64,000 nucleotides of DNA from Eublepharis macularius (GCF_028583425.1 NC_072790.1:156234397-156298396); one strand, 5' to 3'; counted from the stretch's first letter, positions 32,221 through 45,009 are shown. A program made the numbers and translations. The notes: generated by a model from the letters alone, not told the origin.

Positions 32221-35200
32221 TTTATTTTTGAGTACTTTATTGAACATGCATCACCATCATTATTATAGAATTCCCATGTTGAGAAACATGTTTGTGAGAG
32301 GCTTTCATGATACCTAACTTGGCCCAGTTCTTGTACTATCCTATTGTATACTGTCAAAAAGACCTGAACCTAGGAACCAGAGTGGGGTTGGTTGGGGAGG
32401 AGGGAGGATAGGAACCTACCCACCTTGTCACAACACAGGGAGAAGTATATTTTATTTTGTAAATTTTTTTGCAAGAATTACCTCCATTTTTCTACCAGCA
32501 CCTGGAACAAAAGTTTGCTATCAGAACTCAATAAGGCATGGTCACAACAAGTATGCTAATTTCTAAGTACTCGTTAACAATACAAACTGTATTTGAAGAT
32601 GTACTTTCAGCTTTCAAACTCAAAATCAAGAGAACAATTCAGAATGCTAAATGCTGACAAGCCAAATATAAAGTGTGATTCAGTGGAATGACCCCCTACC
32701 CCCAACACACACACTGACTTACTGCAAGGTTTCAAATAAGTCATCAGCTTCTATAAATACGAATTTCATATTGAAATATAATACCCTGATGATTTTATTA
32801 TGTCCAAAAAGATTTTCGTATGCATTAGGAAGAAGCTAAAATAAGAACTGCTGTGAGATGCAGCTCAGCCTAATTATGAAAAGTCTTAAACCGCTGAGAG
32901 ACCTATTTGGTCTAATCTAGCAAGTCTGATCCATGTGTAGATCCTATGCTACAAAGGGCATTGTGTGGGGAAGGGGGACCCCATATCTAGAAACGGGCTG
33001 TACATTTGGTGCTTCTTGCTAGGTCATGCTTACAAACAGATGATTGGTGGTGTTAACTCTGACAATGCTGATCACCCATTTAGAGGGTGGAGGTAGTGCT
33101 CTCTCCCCCGCCCCATGCTATTAGATGAGTAGTGCTTCACAACTCACAACCTTGTCCATCTGGTCAGTGGGGAGATCGTTGCATATAAGAAACTTTGGAT
33201 TAGGACCACTCTGAATATTTTTAATTAAATTATGTGGTCACAGTTGTTATACAGGTGATACTACTCATAAACTAAAGTTCTGTCTAGCACTAATTCCTAA
33301 TGATCACCCCTCAAATGCTTCAGTGTCACAATATCTAGCAATAAGTGCAGATGTATTTTTACTCAGTACACTTTCCATTCAAATGGTGAACATTAATCAT
33401 GACTGTTGTGGTGCAAAGATAGGAAAACATCTACTTTGCTGATGGAAAGTATGTATGTGACTTAGCTGCCTTAATAAAATGCCCACATACCTCTTGACAA
33501 CCCCAGCATCTGCCACTGCCTGCAGTGGTTTCCATTCTAGGGTCATCCAAATTTTCAGCATCAAGAGGCTTAGACATCTGCATGTAAATATTGTTTTCTT
33601 CTCAAAAGTCATGTACACATTCATACACAGCAATCATAATACTCTGCTAAATCACAGTTTGTTACAGGAGTTTAAAAGGTAGTGAAGCCAAGATACTTCG
33701 GTGATAATCCCATGAAGTAGCATTCTGTGATGTCATTACCATACACTTTTATTACATTTACTGGACTTTTGGAAAATCCCAACTCTCAGTACCAAAGGCT
33801 GATTGCCTTTCCTCAATGTGTTTTTTTTAATTAAGATTTTAAAAAAAAATCAGAAACCTGGTTGAAAAAATAATAGGGGGAGATAATATTCAAGTTGCTA
33901 ATAATGCTCTATTTGTTGGGGACGTAGCTCAAATATTACTAAGAATCGCCATACCCGTTAACCTGATCTGACCTTTGCAATGATATAATAAAATGGTTTC
34001 CCCATTGTAATCACTGTAGATTTATTAGCATGAATGTGTTTTCAGTGATGCTGCTAGATTCCTATACAACATTCACCTTGAGTGGAAAGTACACAAATCC
34101 TTTGGATACATGGCTTTGGGATTTTCTCTTGACCATAATGTAATACTTTAGCTACAGAAACCCAATTCAAAGTATAAGGTACACTTTCAGAATCTTATTA
34201 AAATTTCACATGGGAGAAAGTGCATTGTTTTGTTCAGCTTGTAAAGTCCTTCCATAAACGAAATAATAAGCCTCTTTTCAGGATGTAGCAGCAAACATGA
34301 CACATACAATCGTTGTCACTAAAAAATAAATACTACTGCAGTGTAACAAAAATATTCAGTTAAATACCTGAAGAAAAAAAAGCTAATTCACAAACTCAAA
34401 ATAATTAAAAAAATGTAAAGGCAAACTCCTGTTTACCTTGTTGTACAAATTTTGGTGAAAAGCGCTGTTGTTATGCCTGTATACATTCTTCAGCCACAAA
34501 AGGTGATGTTTATCAACAATGAAAAGGAAAAACATGAGAGAAATGTTATCTGATGCAAATTATAAGACTTTAAAAAAATTAGCTGCTGCTTTTCTCCCTT
34601 TAACTTCTTACAATTTAAAGGTTCCATTCTCCATAATTGCACATGAATCTGGAAGTCTAAGTAGGAGGCTAGGTGATCCCTGCCCTTCTGTTTTTTGTGT
34701 AGTATCCAACAGTAATTAAAAAATAATATATATATTTATATATATTTATATATTAACAGTTATAAGTCCTTCTCTTGGAAGTTTTCATCCAGATGTTAAT
34801 GACAAGTCTAATTCAAGTGATGATATGCTTAACAAAAGTGCTGCACCACCACCTTCTACATTTCCCAGGTCTGTCCAGCTCAAACAGATGTGAGGAAATA
34901 TCATAAACTATGTAGTTTTTTTACTAGAATTTTGATTTGTCTTCTAGAAGAAGTGAGGAATACTTCTCAGACTGGCATGTCCTTTAGCATCTCCTTTGAA
35001 GAGACAAGAGAAAGATAACCAGCTGTGCACAAAATGCACCATCGAGAATTTGTCATCTAACGTCACATTATTTTCGGATTGCTTCTTGCTGTTTCTCTCA
35101 TGCTGAGACAGTGGACAGCATCAACAGCAGGGGAACTTAGACCAATATAAAACATCATGCAGATAAACCATAGAGGCTGACTGGGCAGGAAGGGAATTGG

Positions 35201-35319
35201 AATGATCTCTGAAAGTGCTTTGCTATCTTAAATAATAGCAAGCACTGGTGGTGATGTTCAGTACTCATTTTCAGTAATAAACCTAATATGCCTGTGAATC
35301 AGCAGAACAAAACAACAAG
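32221..35319 (-). other. AKT3: AKT3 3' UTR, end uncertain
   Basis: Sequence below the AKT3 stop is AT-rich and mostly free of recognisable repeats, as expected for the long 3' UTR known for AKT3. Two minus-strand AATAAA hexamers lie close together (plus-strand TTTATT at 32221-32226 and 32236-32241), a plausible poly(A) site about 3.1 kb from the stop. Other hexamers occur, for example at 34021-34026, so shorter or longer UTRs are possible. The 3' boundary is a guess; the presence of UTR immediately below the stop is certain. Confidence 0.4.
34723..34755. repeat. TA-rich simple repeat in AKT3 3' UTR
   Basis: Alternating TATATA and TTTATA words. Confidence 0.6.
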
Positions 35320-35405
35320 CTATTCCCGTCCACTTGCAGAATAGGAAAACTGAGGAAAATGTGGTCGTCTTTCATTGTCCATGCAGTCCATACCATCTTC
35401 ATCAT
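35320..35405 (-). CDS. AKT3: AKT3 last coding exon (hydrophobic motif and stop)
   Basis: AKT3 is the gamma isoform of protein kinase B, an AGC Ser/Thr kinase acting downstream of PI3K. Read on the minus strand, the exon follows an acceptor (sense ...TTCCACAG) at 35406 and completes a split Tyr codon. It then encodes 27 residues, [18 protein letters not shown] then FSYSASGRE, and a TAG stop at 35320-35322. It holds the C-terminal hydrophobic motif FPQFSYS, whose serine corresponds to Ser472, the mTORC2 site needed for full activation. The terminal residues appear identical to the mammalian long isoform as I remember it, so this locus encodes the full-length isoform rather than the truncated one lacking Ser472. 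The 3' UTR continues toward lower coordinates. Confidence 0.96.
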
Positions 35406-36111
35406 CTGTGGAAGTGAAGTTTGAAGGTAGTTTCAGGAACAAGATTTTTTCATTGTACATTCCATTACATTATTATAGCGTATATTTCTGATAAGCAAAG
35501 GATGTATTTTAGTATTGCTAAATACACCAAAAAAGAGAAAGAGACAGAGCTATGGAAAGATGATGTTTTTCTCTCATTAGGCCAAATGAATTATGTTACA
35601 GAAACAACCCAAGAATTCAATCCAGTGTTATGTGCTTCTCTGGCATAAATGAGCCTATTTATTTATTTATTCGGAATATTTACTTGCATCTTTCCACACA
35701 AGTGCCTAAAGTGGCTTAAAATAGGAACCAGCAGCCTCAAGCATCTAGCAGACATGCTAGATACTGTTGGATTGTAATGTCCACATTTTTTTCTGTACAT
35801 TTCAAAAATGCAACTCTATTGAAATTCATGAAACAGCTTATTTTGAAGAAATGTTTAATGTGAAAATACTCTATTAGTGACAATTAACACCTTTTAAAGT
35901 GATTATGTAAAACTGAAGACTAATTTAACAAATATTTACTGGACCTTTAAGCAGAATGGTGTAAGATGTAAGATTTAACATGCATCATGAACATTAAGGA
36001 ATCATACCAAAATTGTTCTGGCATGCTAATAAGCACCTTACAAGGGAACAGGTGCTCTAGTTTTGGCTTTAATTCAGCAAAATGCCTAGCAAATGCCTTG
36101 TTTCCAACAGA

Positions 36112-36334
36112 TGCATCATCATCATCATCATCACTGCACTTATATACTGCTCTTCTAGACAGATTAGTGCCTCACCCAGAGCGGAGAATAAGTTAGTGTT
36201 ATTATTATCCCCACAATGCAGCTGTGGCTGAGAGGAGTGGCTTTCCCAAGGCCACCTACTGAGCTCATGGCAGTAGTGGGATTCAAACCAGTAGAGTGCT
36301 GATTCGCAGCCAAACCACTTAACCACTGTGCTAC
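36112..36334 (-). mobile_element. tRNA-derived SINE, minus strand
   Basis: On the minus strand the head has an A-box-like TAGCACAGTGGTTAAGTGG and a B-box-like GGTTTGAATCC. A body with CTCATGGC and GGGGATAATAATAACAC follows, then a (GAT)n tail (plus-strand ATC repeats at 36113-36134). These RNA polymerase III boxes and the tail define a tRNA-type SINE. It sits in the last AKT3 intron. Confidence 0.78.
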
Positions 36335-36335
36335 A

Positions 36336-36367
36336 GCAATGCAATGCAATGCAATGCAATGCAATGC
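36336..36367. repeat. (GCAAT)n pentanucleotide repeat
   Basis: Six and a half perfect GCAAT units adjoining the SINE head. Confidence 0.9.
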
Positions 36368-36722
36368 ACTGAGGGTGCATTGTTCATCCCAAGGACGTTT
36401 TTGTGATTTTTTCCCCGTTCAGTTTCACTAGACTTAAGACTACTGGTAACAAGTGAGCAAGATTAGCAAGGTTTAAGTAATCAGAATCTCAATTTGTTTT
36501 TGAAGTGCTCTTAATCATAATCAAGATAGGTCTTCTCTAAGTCTTCTGCTACAAGAAGGTCATTTAGAGAGACCTGAAAAACACGTCTCAAAGGTGTGAT
36601 ATTATTTCCTGACTGTAACCGACAGGTATATCACAATTCATTTTTCTTAATAAAACTCTCATATCCACTGGGGCCCCTGAACCACAGTAGTTAAATACAG
36701 CTATTTGAATTATAGTACTTAC

Positions 36723-36825
36723 ATTTTTCAGGTGGCGTTATTGTAATAGTCTGAGCAGTGAACTCTTCATCAAAGTATCTGGTGTCTGTCTCAGATGTCA
36801 CTTGAGGTTTAAAGGGAGGGACAAG
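36723..36825 (-). CDS. AKT3: AKT3 penultimate coding exon (kinase C-terminal extension)
   Basis: This 103-nt minus-strand exon lies between a CAG acceptor (plus-strand CTG at 36826-36828) and a GTAAGT donor (plus-strand ACTTAC at 36717-36722). It encodes 34 residues beginning [20 protein letters not shown] and ending TITITPPEK, plus the first base of the split Tyr codon completed by the last exon. It is the AGC-kinase C-terminal extension. It contains the turn-motif region TPPEK, whose Thr corresponds to the conserved Thr447-type site, and the FDEEF segment that packs on the kinase lobe. The exon phase matches both neighbours exactly. The intron to the last exon is 1.3 kb and the intron upstream is 22 kb and repeat-laden. 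Confidence 0.96.
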
Positions 36826-37860
36826 CTGAAGGAGGAGGAAAAAACTGTATTAATAATTATGAACACAAACATATTGTATGTGAAGGTCTTAAGGCCAAGC
36901 AGTTAGAAAAAATGGCTGGCACCAAAGGGGTCCTAAACTGAATGTCAGCCTGGTAAGTAGCTCTTGAGTAAAACATTAGGGTATCAGAAAGCAAAATGTC
37001 AACAATAGTGTAGAAGCAAGCAGTAAGAAACTTAGATTCTGCAGGAAATTAGTGGCATAATATCAGGGTATGATTTTTCTTGAAGATTCTTCTCCTCAAG
37101 AACTGAAATTCTTGTACTGACAGGCCCAGAAATGCTGCAAAATTTTATTTAACACCTTATATAAACATTAAAGAGCATTAAATGTCCCTTAATTTGAGTG
37201 GTGCATGGTTGCTGTATGAACATTTGTAAAGGTGTTACAGTCAACCCACAGAACAAAGGTTGTCAGCCATTTTGATTCCTTTCCTGTAGCTCCCTGAGTG
37301 TGCACGCATATGCAAGCTGAATTGGTTTATTTATTTATTTATTACAAGTTTATTTATCTTTGTGGAATCTCGAATTACAGTTGGACTTACAAAGGTCTAC
37401 AAAATGTACAGGAAGAGTGTCAAACAGCAACTGACATAACTCCCATTGAACAGATTCTCAGACGCAGTTTCTCTCTCTCCAAATCACAGCCCCCCTCTTT
37501 ATAACCCTCCCCAGAACTTGCCCCTGATACCACTGGGTATATCTTGTTTTTCCCTCTGACTTGTACCATCAGTACCAAAGCCCACCCTGCCTCCACAAGA
37601 GAGGAAAGGAGAAGTGGGGCTGGAGACAGAGGGAGGGGGAAAGGAAGGAGATGGAATGGGGTGTGGGAAGAAATAATTTAAGAAAGAAAGTGGTAGCTCA
37701 ACACAATGCTGTCATTCCTTCAGTGGTGATGTAGCACAGATTAGGTGCTGCCATAAATTTACTTCACCACCTGGGGATCCAGAGACAGTACATGTGAGGT
37801 GACAGAGTGGGAGAAACACCTCTGTGCTGCCCTAGCCCCAAGTGAGCAAAGCCACCTCTC

Positions 37861-38064
37861 AGAGCCAAGCTACAAGTGATGCCTTACACAGGTTGGATAC
37901 TTATCAGCTTCCCTCAAGTTTTGATGTGAAATGTAGGTGTCCTGGTTTTACAGCTTGGCTCTCCATTACAGCTGCAAGACCAGGATGCCTACATTTCCCA
38001 TCAAAACTTGAGGGAAGCTGACAAGTGTCCAACCTGTGTCAGGCATCACTTGTAGCTTGGCTCT
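37861..38064. mobile_element. Palindromic MITE, 204 bp
   Basis: Almost the whole unit is an inverted repeat. The left arm begins AGAGCCAAGCTACAAGTGAT and the right arm ends in its complement. Both arms carry CAGCTTCCCTCAAGTTTTGA or its complement, and the centre is near 37970. It would fold into a long hairpin. Only a poor flanking match (CACCTCT / CACTTCC) is visible, so the superfamily is not assigned. Confidence 0.75.
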
Positions 38065-40094
38065 CACTTCCAAAGGGGTAGACAGGCACACAGGCAGGCT
38101 TTTATTGTGCTGAATGAGAGGCAAAGGATGCAAAAAAGCAATCGTCTTCCTGCTAGCATTGAAAGAAACAGAAAGATGCCAAGGAATAGTGAGGTGCATT
38201 CACTCAAGGAAAGTCCAGAGCAAGCCAGGATGGTCGAGATGTGTGGCACCCACATTTAAAATGTCTTGTCAGTTCCAGGCTGTCCTCTTATCTTTTTGCA
38301 TGAAAGGGAAGGAGATAAGGCCCATGAAGAGATGAGAGACAGTGGCATTTTGTATGTTGCCCATGGCATAAGCGGGAAGTGGTCTATTTGCTCTTGCCAG
38401 GGATTGCCTCATGGGCCATAAGAGTGCCCTTGGACAGATGGATGCAGCCCAAAGGCTGTATGTTTGACATCCTTGATATACACAATGTTCATGTAAAGGT
38501 CTTTAAATGTCCAAGTGCTTTGGTGTTTAGTGATTGAATAAAACAACTTCTATGCCATTACCTCTGGCTACTGCTGCCACCAAAAAGAGAGGTGGGTTCT
38601 GCAACAAAGTGGTGTCTCCCTGTGGGGACTGAACTGCTGCTGAATATTAACTCAGCACCCATTTCTTGCTGTTGCAGGTAGGTTACCCTCTGGCTACCAT
38701 GATGCAAAACAGGTACAACAGCAGCAACTGTGATAGAGAAGACTAGGGGAAAAGCACTGAGCTACATCTACCTCCCAAGTTTTTATCTTTCTATTGCTAA
38801 TTAATTATATTGTTTTAAGGGATGCTGCTAGTTACTTAGAAAGTCATACATGGCAGAAAGACAAGATAAAAATCTTTTCAATCTTGTAATATTACTGGAA
38901 TCCAGACATTACTACAAAAATATGCTACGTTTAGAAGTACTTTCATGATTACAAATTGTCCCAATTAGTTAATCTGGTACATTTCTGCTACAGACACACG
39001 GGTATACAGTGGCGAGTTTCATATAAGAGACAGCATAGAATTTTAAGAAATAGTAAAAGTAGACTACTATATAGATTATCATAACTAGAAGTAGAATTTT
39101 AAAAGCAAAATAATGAACCATACTCAACTATTAACGCAAAAACCAACAACTCAAAAGAATACAATGTCATCTGTCTGTTTTACCTTTAGGTAAACCAAGA
39201 CAATTGCATTATTCATCATTGTTCCTTCAAAGGGCAAGGTGTTAAGGTCTGTCTGGAGCATTTAGAGCTTTAGTAAGAGTAAAAGAGATATGGTATTTCC
39301 TCTTTCCTTCTCCTTCTGGAAGTTCTGCTGCTGATTGTGAGTGAGCACTCTGCACTCACAAAAAGCAGAACTACTCATGGATAGATATCACATCCAATAT
39401 GTCTTTGAGCAGCATTGATTTCTTTAATCACAGCTTGAATGAAAATTGGTAGCAATCACAAGGACAAATAAGTGTTGGACAGTACTTAAATAAAATCCTA
39501 GCTTTATATTTATAGCCCAACTTGTAACAAAAAATTCAATATGCCTTATGGTAAAATTATATTTATTTGACTTTTCTAGGGGCAACAATCAGTTTTTTTA
39601 AAGGTTTCGTAGCATTTTGGAATACAGTGAGCACTACCTACAACGTAAGTAAAATGAGTAACAGATAATGTGGGAGTCAACAACTGGATAAAATCCCATG
39701 AAAGCGCTAGGAATAATATTACGAGTATATGACATAGAGGGTATCTAAAGATGAGAAAACGTGGAAAAAGCCGTAACAATTCAAGGGGTGGAGGAAGAAT
39801 CTGGAACATGATCTATTCCAATGGATCCCTTTAACTTCACCTACTCCTTTCTTAGATATGTTGTATAGTATTCAGTTATAATGTGTACTAGGGCACCCAT
39901 GTACATCTCTAGTATTCAAAAACTGAGGCCTTCCACAGGGTCTTGTACCCTGTGGAAAAGCAGAATGGTAGGATTACACTCTTGGAGGCATACGTGTGCT
40001 TCCATTCTAGGTAAAGGGCTGGCCTGTTGCAGGGCATGTGACATTGCCATAAGAGGAGTTGAGATCACCTCTTCAAAGTGTAATGAGGGAATTT

Positions 40095-40190
40095 ATATAA
40101 CCACAGTCCAATTCTATGCATGTTTCCTCAACCATACTGGGTTTATTGGAGCTTACTCCTAAGTAAATGTGTACAGGATAGCAGCCTTAG
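40095..40190 (+). repeat. Dispersed repeat fragment
   Basis: Contains CAGTCCAATTCTATGCATGT, GGAGCTTACTCC and GGATAGCAGCC, a pattern seen repeatedly in squamate genomes and partly again at 21200-21265. Class unknown. Confidence 0.5.
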
Positions 40191-41688
40191 CAACTTAAAC
40201 CTCCATAATTAACAAAACAGGGGGGGGAAACCTCCTACGCAATATTTTCTCTTTCCAAGTGAGGAAAATCTTATCTTAAAAAGCATTTCACTCATTTCAA
40301 ATGTATGACATGAAACAGTCTGAGAACTTCTTCAGTTCAGAGTTTTCAGTGTTATGCAGTTTAACATCTAAATATGCTAATAGTTCTACTTACTGTGACT
40401 GTATGGCAGTGTACCTGTCCAAATAATACATTTCTCTATATGGTAGTTTAAGGTACAGAAGTTTGCAACTGTTTTTCAAGTACTGAGTATAATTGTAATT
40501 TTGCTTTTAGAAAATCAAGACATTTATCCTTTAAAATTCCATAAATATGCCAAATAGTAACCTTTTACATATTAACAAAGTTATAAATGATGTACTTGTT
40601 GTTAAATCAATAAACTAAGTTTACATTTTTAAAGAAAGTAAGTATTCCACATATTTCAATTTCCCAAACATTTATAGTGTTTTGGTGGTGGAGGGGTTCC
40701 CCCTATGGCTTCAAAATTCCAGAAATTTTACATCTCTAGTCTCCAATCTCTGGTAATCAAGCGTACACTATGTCAGTACAAAGAGCTTACAGCACAAACC
40801 TAAGTAGTGTTATACCCTTATAAGTCAAATGACTAAAATGGATGTTAGAAGAAGCCTCAATGAACATAGAAGGTATAACTCTGCTTAGGATTACAAAGTT
40901 TTTCTCCTTGGAAGCCAGTTTGTTTGGTGTTTTAAAGTACTTTGAGTGTGTTTAGGAGTTATTTTATGTACGTCCAAACATACAGAACATTTTAGTATCT
41001 TTTTTCTGACCATCAGACTTCCATGCTTCAGCAAAAACTGCATTTGAAACTTGTTTCAAAAACAGCTTTCCATGTAACATCAAGCCTTTTAAAAAGATGC
41101 TAACTAGTATAGTCTATTTTTTAAATTTAGTTTTTGTTACTGTGGCTCAATCTTTATCACAAAGAAGGACACAATGAAACTCAACACTAATTATCACAAG
41201 AGAATAAATTTATCAGTTGATTAGAGAGAGAAAGCGATGTGGAACTTCCACAGATAGCTGGTCCTTTAAAAAATTCCATAGTATTTTAGTGACTTGAAGT
41301 AAGAATTTAGGGTATAAACTGTGTGGCCCCAATCTAACTAAAAGTTAGCCATCACAAAGGGCCAAAACAGATGTGTGCTGGGAATTTCATGTTTGAAGTT
41401 AAAGCTATATTTGAAGTTGAAGCTATATTTAAAACAATTTTCCACGGCTCAGAGACCCCATTCAAATCAGAACCAAAGTGCATGGAGGAGGAAATGCAAG
41501 CCTCCCTTCACACCATTTTCCTAGCCTAAACTGGCCCCAGGAAACTATTTGCCCACTTTGTTAAATTTGTGAGTACACAAAAGTTTAGCCGAACATAGCA
41601 AATGCCAGCTCCCTGGTCTCATTTCAGGCCAGGAAAATTTCGAAAGGAGTCTTTAAACCCCCTCATCCCCACACACTGCAATCCCAAT

Positions 41689-43177
41689 TAGGGGTATGCA
41701 CCCCCGAAATATTCCTGTTTCCTGCTTCGAGTTTACTGAAGAGGGAAATTTTTTTGGGTAAACCTGAAGCAGCAAGCCACTTTGGCTTCGGGTATTTTAA
41801 TTGCTTTGGGATTATTAGGTAAGATTCGGCCAGTGTTTCCAATGGGAAATGCCATTACGGGCTATCCAGGAGCTGGGGGGGGGCATTTTCTTACCATATG
41901 ATTCCAAATTTTCAGGGGACCCTCTACTAAACTTCCTTTAACGTCTACCCATGCTTCAGGGAGATTGGACTTCAGGAGGCCATGTTATGGCCCCTCAAAG
42001 AAGGTGCCTCTATCCACTGTCGATCTCCATTATTCCCTATGGAGAAAATGGGGGGGGGGGTCCTAGGTGGCTGAGGGTGGCATTTTGCAAGCAAAGTGTA
42101 CCAAACCTGTAGGGGATCCTCTTCTAATCCTCCTCTCACAACCACTCAAGTTTCAAGAAAATTGGATGCTCCATCCTGCGCCAATCACCATTATTCCCTA
42201 TGAGGAAAATGGGGGAGGGATTCCTAGGTGGCTGAGGGTAGCATTTTGCAAGCAAAGTGCATCAAATTCTCAGAGGCCATACACCTACCAGTCTCTCACG
42301 ACTACCAACGTTTCAGGGAGATTGGACTTCGGGAGGCCATATTATAGCCCCCCCCCCCCAAAGAAGGTGCTCCATTCTCCAATTTAAATCCTTGCAGCAT
42401 TTTTAAAAAGGCACTCTACTTCCAGTAAATCTCCATTGGCTGGAAGGAGAGCTGCTGCAGGATTGGCCACTCTCAGATTCACCCCTCCCTTCTCAGATCT
42501 CTCTCCCTCCTCCCTCTTCTGACGCACTTTACTCCAACCTCCTCTCCCCCCATCGGTCATAGGGAATAATGGAGATCGGTGGTGGATAGGGGCACCTTCT
42601 TTGGGAGACCATAACATTGGTTCCCAAAGTCCAGTCTCCCTGAAACTGGTGTCGTCATGAGAGGACAGGTAGGTGTATGTCTCCTGCAAATTTGGTGCAT
42701 TTTTCTTGCAAAATGCCACCCCCAGCTACCTAGGAACCCCTCCGTCATTTTCCCCATAGGGAATAATGTAGATTGGCACTTGATAGGGGCACCTTCTTTG
42801 GGCTCCATAACATGGCCCCCGAAGTCCAATCTCCCTGAAACTTGGGTGGTCGTGAGAGGAGTGTTAGGAGAGGGTCCCCTGCAAATTTGGTGCATTTTTC
42901 TTGCAAAATGCCACCCCCAGCCACCTAGAAAGCCCCACTAGCCGCAGAAGCACTATTTCCTATTACTGTTCTTTAGGAACGGCAACAGAAAAACTGCTTC
43001 TGTGCTACCCAAAGCTTACCAAAGCATTCAAAAATGCTTCTGCAAGCCTTGCTTCGGCATTCCCGAATCGCTTCAGTAATGCTGAGACTGATTTGGGAAT
43101 GGGAATACCGAAACATCCCGAATCAGGCCCAATTTGGGTTAAAAACCTGGATCCCGAACCCGAAGCACACATCCCTA
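41689..43177. mobile_element. Non-autonomous hAT transposon with long inverted arms, 1489 bp
   Basis: Exact 8-bp target duplication ATCCCAAT (41681-41688 and 43178-43185). The ends are TAGGGGTATGCACCC and the reverse complement of TAGGGATGTGTGCTTCG. Inside, a module of about 170 bp (ATTCCCTATG, GGTGGCTGAGGGTGGC, TTTTGCAAGCAAAGTG) repeats twice in forward orientation (41850-42370). It repeats about twice in reverse (42555-42930), giving a hairpin. No transposase. Related modules occur at 48087-48885 and 62800-63582. Confidence 0.88.
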
Positions 43178-43185
43178 ATCCCAAT

Positions 43186-44267
43186 CCAAACTGGGTTCCT
43201 ATGCACCTGACAATTAAGATAATTAATACCTAACAGCTCTGAGTACGTAACTCATAGCACACATCTGGTTTGGCTCTGTATCAATGAAATCAATGGGCCT
43301 TGTTAGTTATTGATTCACATAATCCATTGACTTCCATTGGACAACTAAGGCTGTACTGGATAAACTTCTCTAAAAAAAGCAGGGATGATGTAATAATTAG
43401 TTAAGCATGAAAGAAATACTGAATAGCAAAGCAAAGCCAGTGTTAACAATCTCACTATATGCGTGTAAAAGAAGAGGGTTCACTAGTCATGGAAATTCTA
43501 GAAGTTTGCCATTATACGAATTCAGTATGACTTGGTGTGAATTGTAATGAAACATTTTTAGATTTTTCACATGTGTAAACAGTCATTAAAATAACATTAT
43601 TAATTTTTAATCTGATCCAAACCTATGTGGAATCCATTTAAGATACTTCTACTGAGCTCACTGAATTTTGGATCTGGTACTTTATGAGTCTATTCAAGTG
43701 CCCATGAAGAGTCTGTCTTGTGGTCTAAATGTTTTAATTTTGTTAGTAACATTCACCAGCTGTCAAATAATCATGGGAAAAATAAAACTGCACAAACAAA
43801 TCAAGATCCAAGATATACTTCATCTTAATAGATCTTTTCAAATGCATACATTGCTGGATTTTTACAGTGCCTGTGACAAAAGGTATATACCAAAGTTTTT
43901 TGTATTTTGAGAGCTGAAGTCCCAGAACTTTAGTTACTTTTTTGCCGCTCCAGCTATCTGTATAGCTCCTCCACACTCACTAAATTCCTAGACAGCACAC
44001 TGCTCATTCTATCACCTCCACAGTTTATTCCACAGTTGTTAGCCTTCCTCCCATGCTATATTGAGTCTCTGCACTATACTGATTCCTTCTCCTTATAGAC
44101 TCTTTTTCTTGCAGTAGGAGAGTAGCAAAGGACACTGTCAACTGCAGTCTTGGTACATGCCCACTAAGTCTACAGGATTTTTTTAATGCACTGGTACATT
44201 TCATATCATTGAAAACTTTGGTGTCAAAATTTTATGGATACTGTCAAAACACATCATCTAATTTTAG
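43186..44267. other. AKT3 intron, no recognised feature
   Basis: AT-rich intron sequence; no repeat ends or exons supported. Confidence 0.5.
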
Positions 44268-44377
44268 AGGGAAAACCTCTAAAAAATTTACCAGCTTCTG
44301 AAGAACTCTTGTCAAGAAATGAGGAACCAGCACATGGAACTTCTGCACCACCTCCAGAAGAAAATAAGAGAAATGCA
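44268..44377 (+). other. Exon-like segment of unknown origin
   Basis: A 110-bp open segment lies between an AG acceptor-like TCTAATTTTAG and a GTAAGA donor-like site. It reads GKPLKNLPASEELLSRNEEP and then AHGTSAPPPEENKRNA in the only open plus frame. The composition is protein-like and unlike the flanks, but I do not recognise a gene. It is antisense to AKT3. It could be an exon of an overlapping transcript, a fragment of a retrocopy, or chance. Confidence 0.2.
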
Positions 44378-45009
44378 GTAAGAAACCCCTTCCTAATAAT
44401 ATTCCTTCTAAGTGGCATTATGAAAAATATGGAAAAAATAATATTGACAAGGGCAGTGAAAGATGTCTAGGAATAGAGCTGGGCTATACTACTCAACCCC
44501 TAATGGGTAATTTTTTTAAAAAAATCTCACAAAGGTGTGGGCATTCATTATTTATTATTCTAATGAGACTTGGGTCAATTGACATTTTGATTTCATTACC
44601 CTACCTGTTGCAGTTTAGTTAAGTGCCCAGTATCAACAGTAAGTCTTGGGAACTCTTAAACTAGTGGAAGAATTGAAGAAGTATACATTCATGCTACTGG
44701 AATTCTATGCAGTCCCAAATACATGTATAATGATCAGTATAGAGATACTTTATGATTTCTTAATATATGTACATTATTTTATCATTTTATTTGATAGCAT
44801 TTATCGGTTCAGGATAATTTTAATTTAATATCAAAAGTAATAGGTGTACACTAGATCCTGAAACAACAACTCACAATGTCAAATGTTTATGTTAATCTGA
44901 TAATTATAATACTGGCTTAGGATAATTTTAAATTTACATTAAAAGCAATGATAATAAAGGAAGCTACAGCCTTCAGTTTGCAAGAATTGATGTTTTGGAG
45001 GGAATTCAT

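Larger units (their letters stand above)
35406..36722. other. Last AKT3 intron
   Basis: A 1.3-kb intron between the last two AKT3 coding exons. It includes the SINE and GCAAT repeat listed separately; the remainder is AT-rich unique sequence. Confidence 0.85.
36826..41680. other. AKT3 22-kb intron, distal section
   Basis: Intronic on the AKT3 minus strand. It holds the palindromic element at 37861-38064, the dispersed repeat at 40095-40190 and a (TTTAT)n stretch near 37325. Otherwise no feature recognised. Confidence 0.6.

Noticed and set aside
36112..36334. tRNA gene on the minus strand
   Set aside because: A and B box words are present but no cloverleaf, and a SINE body with (GAT)n tail follows.
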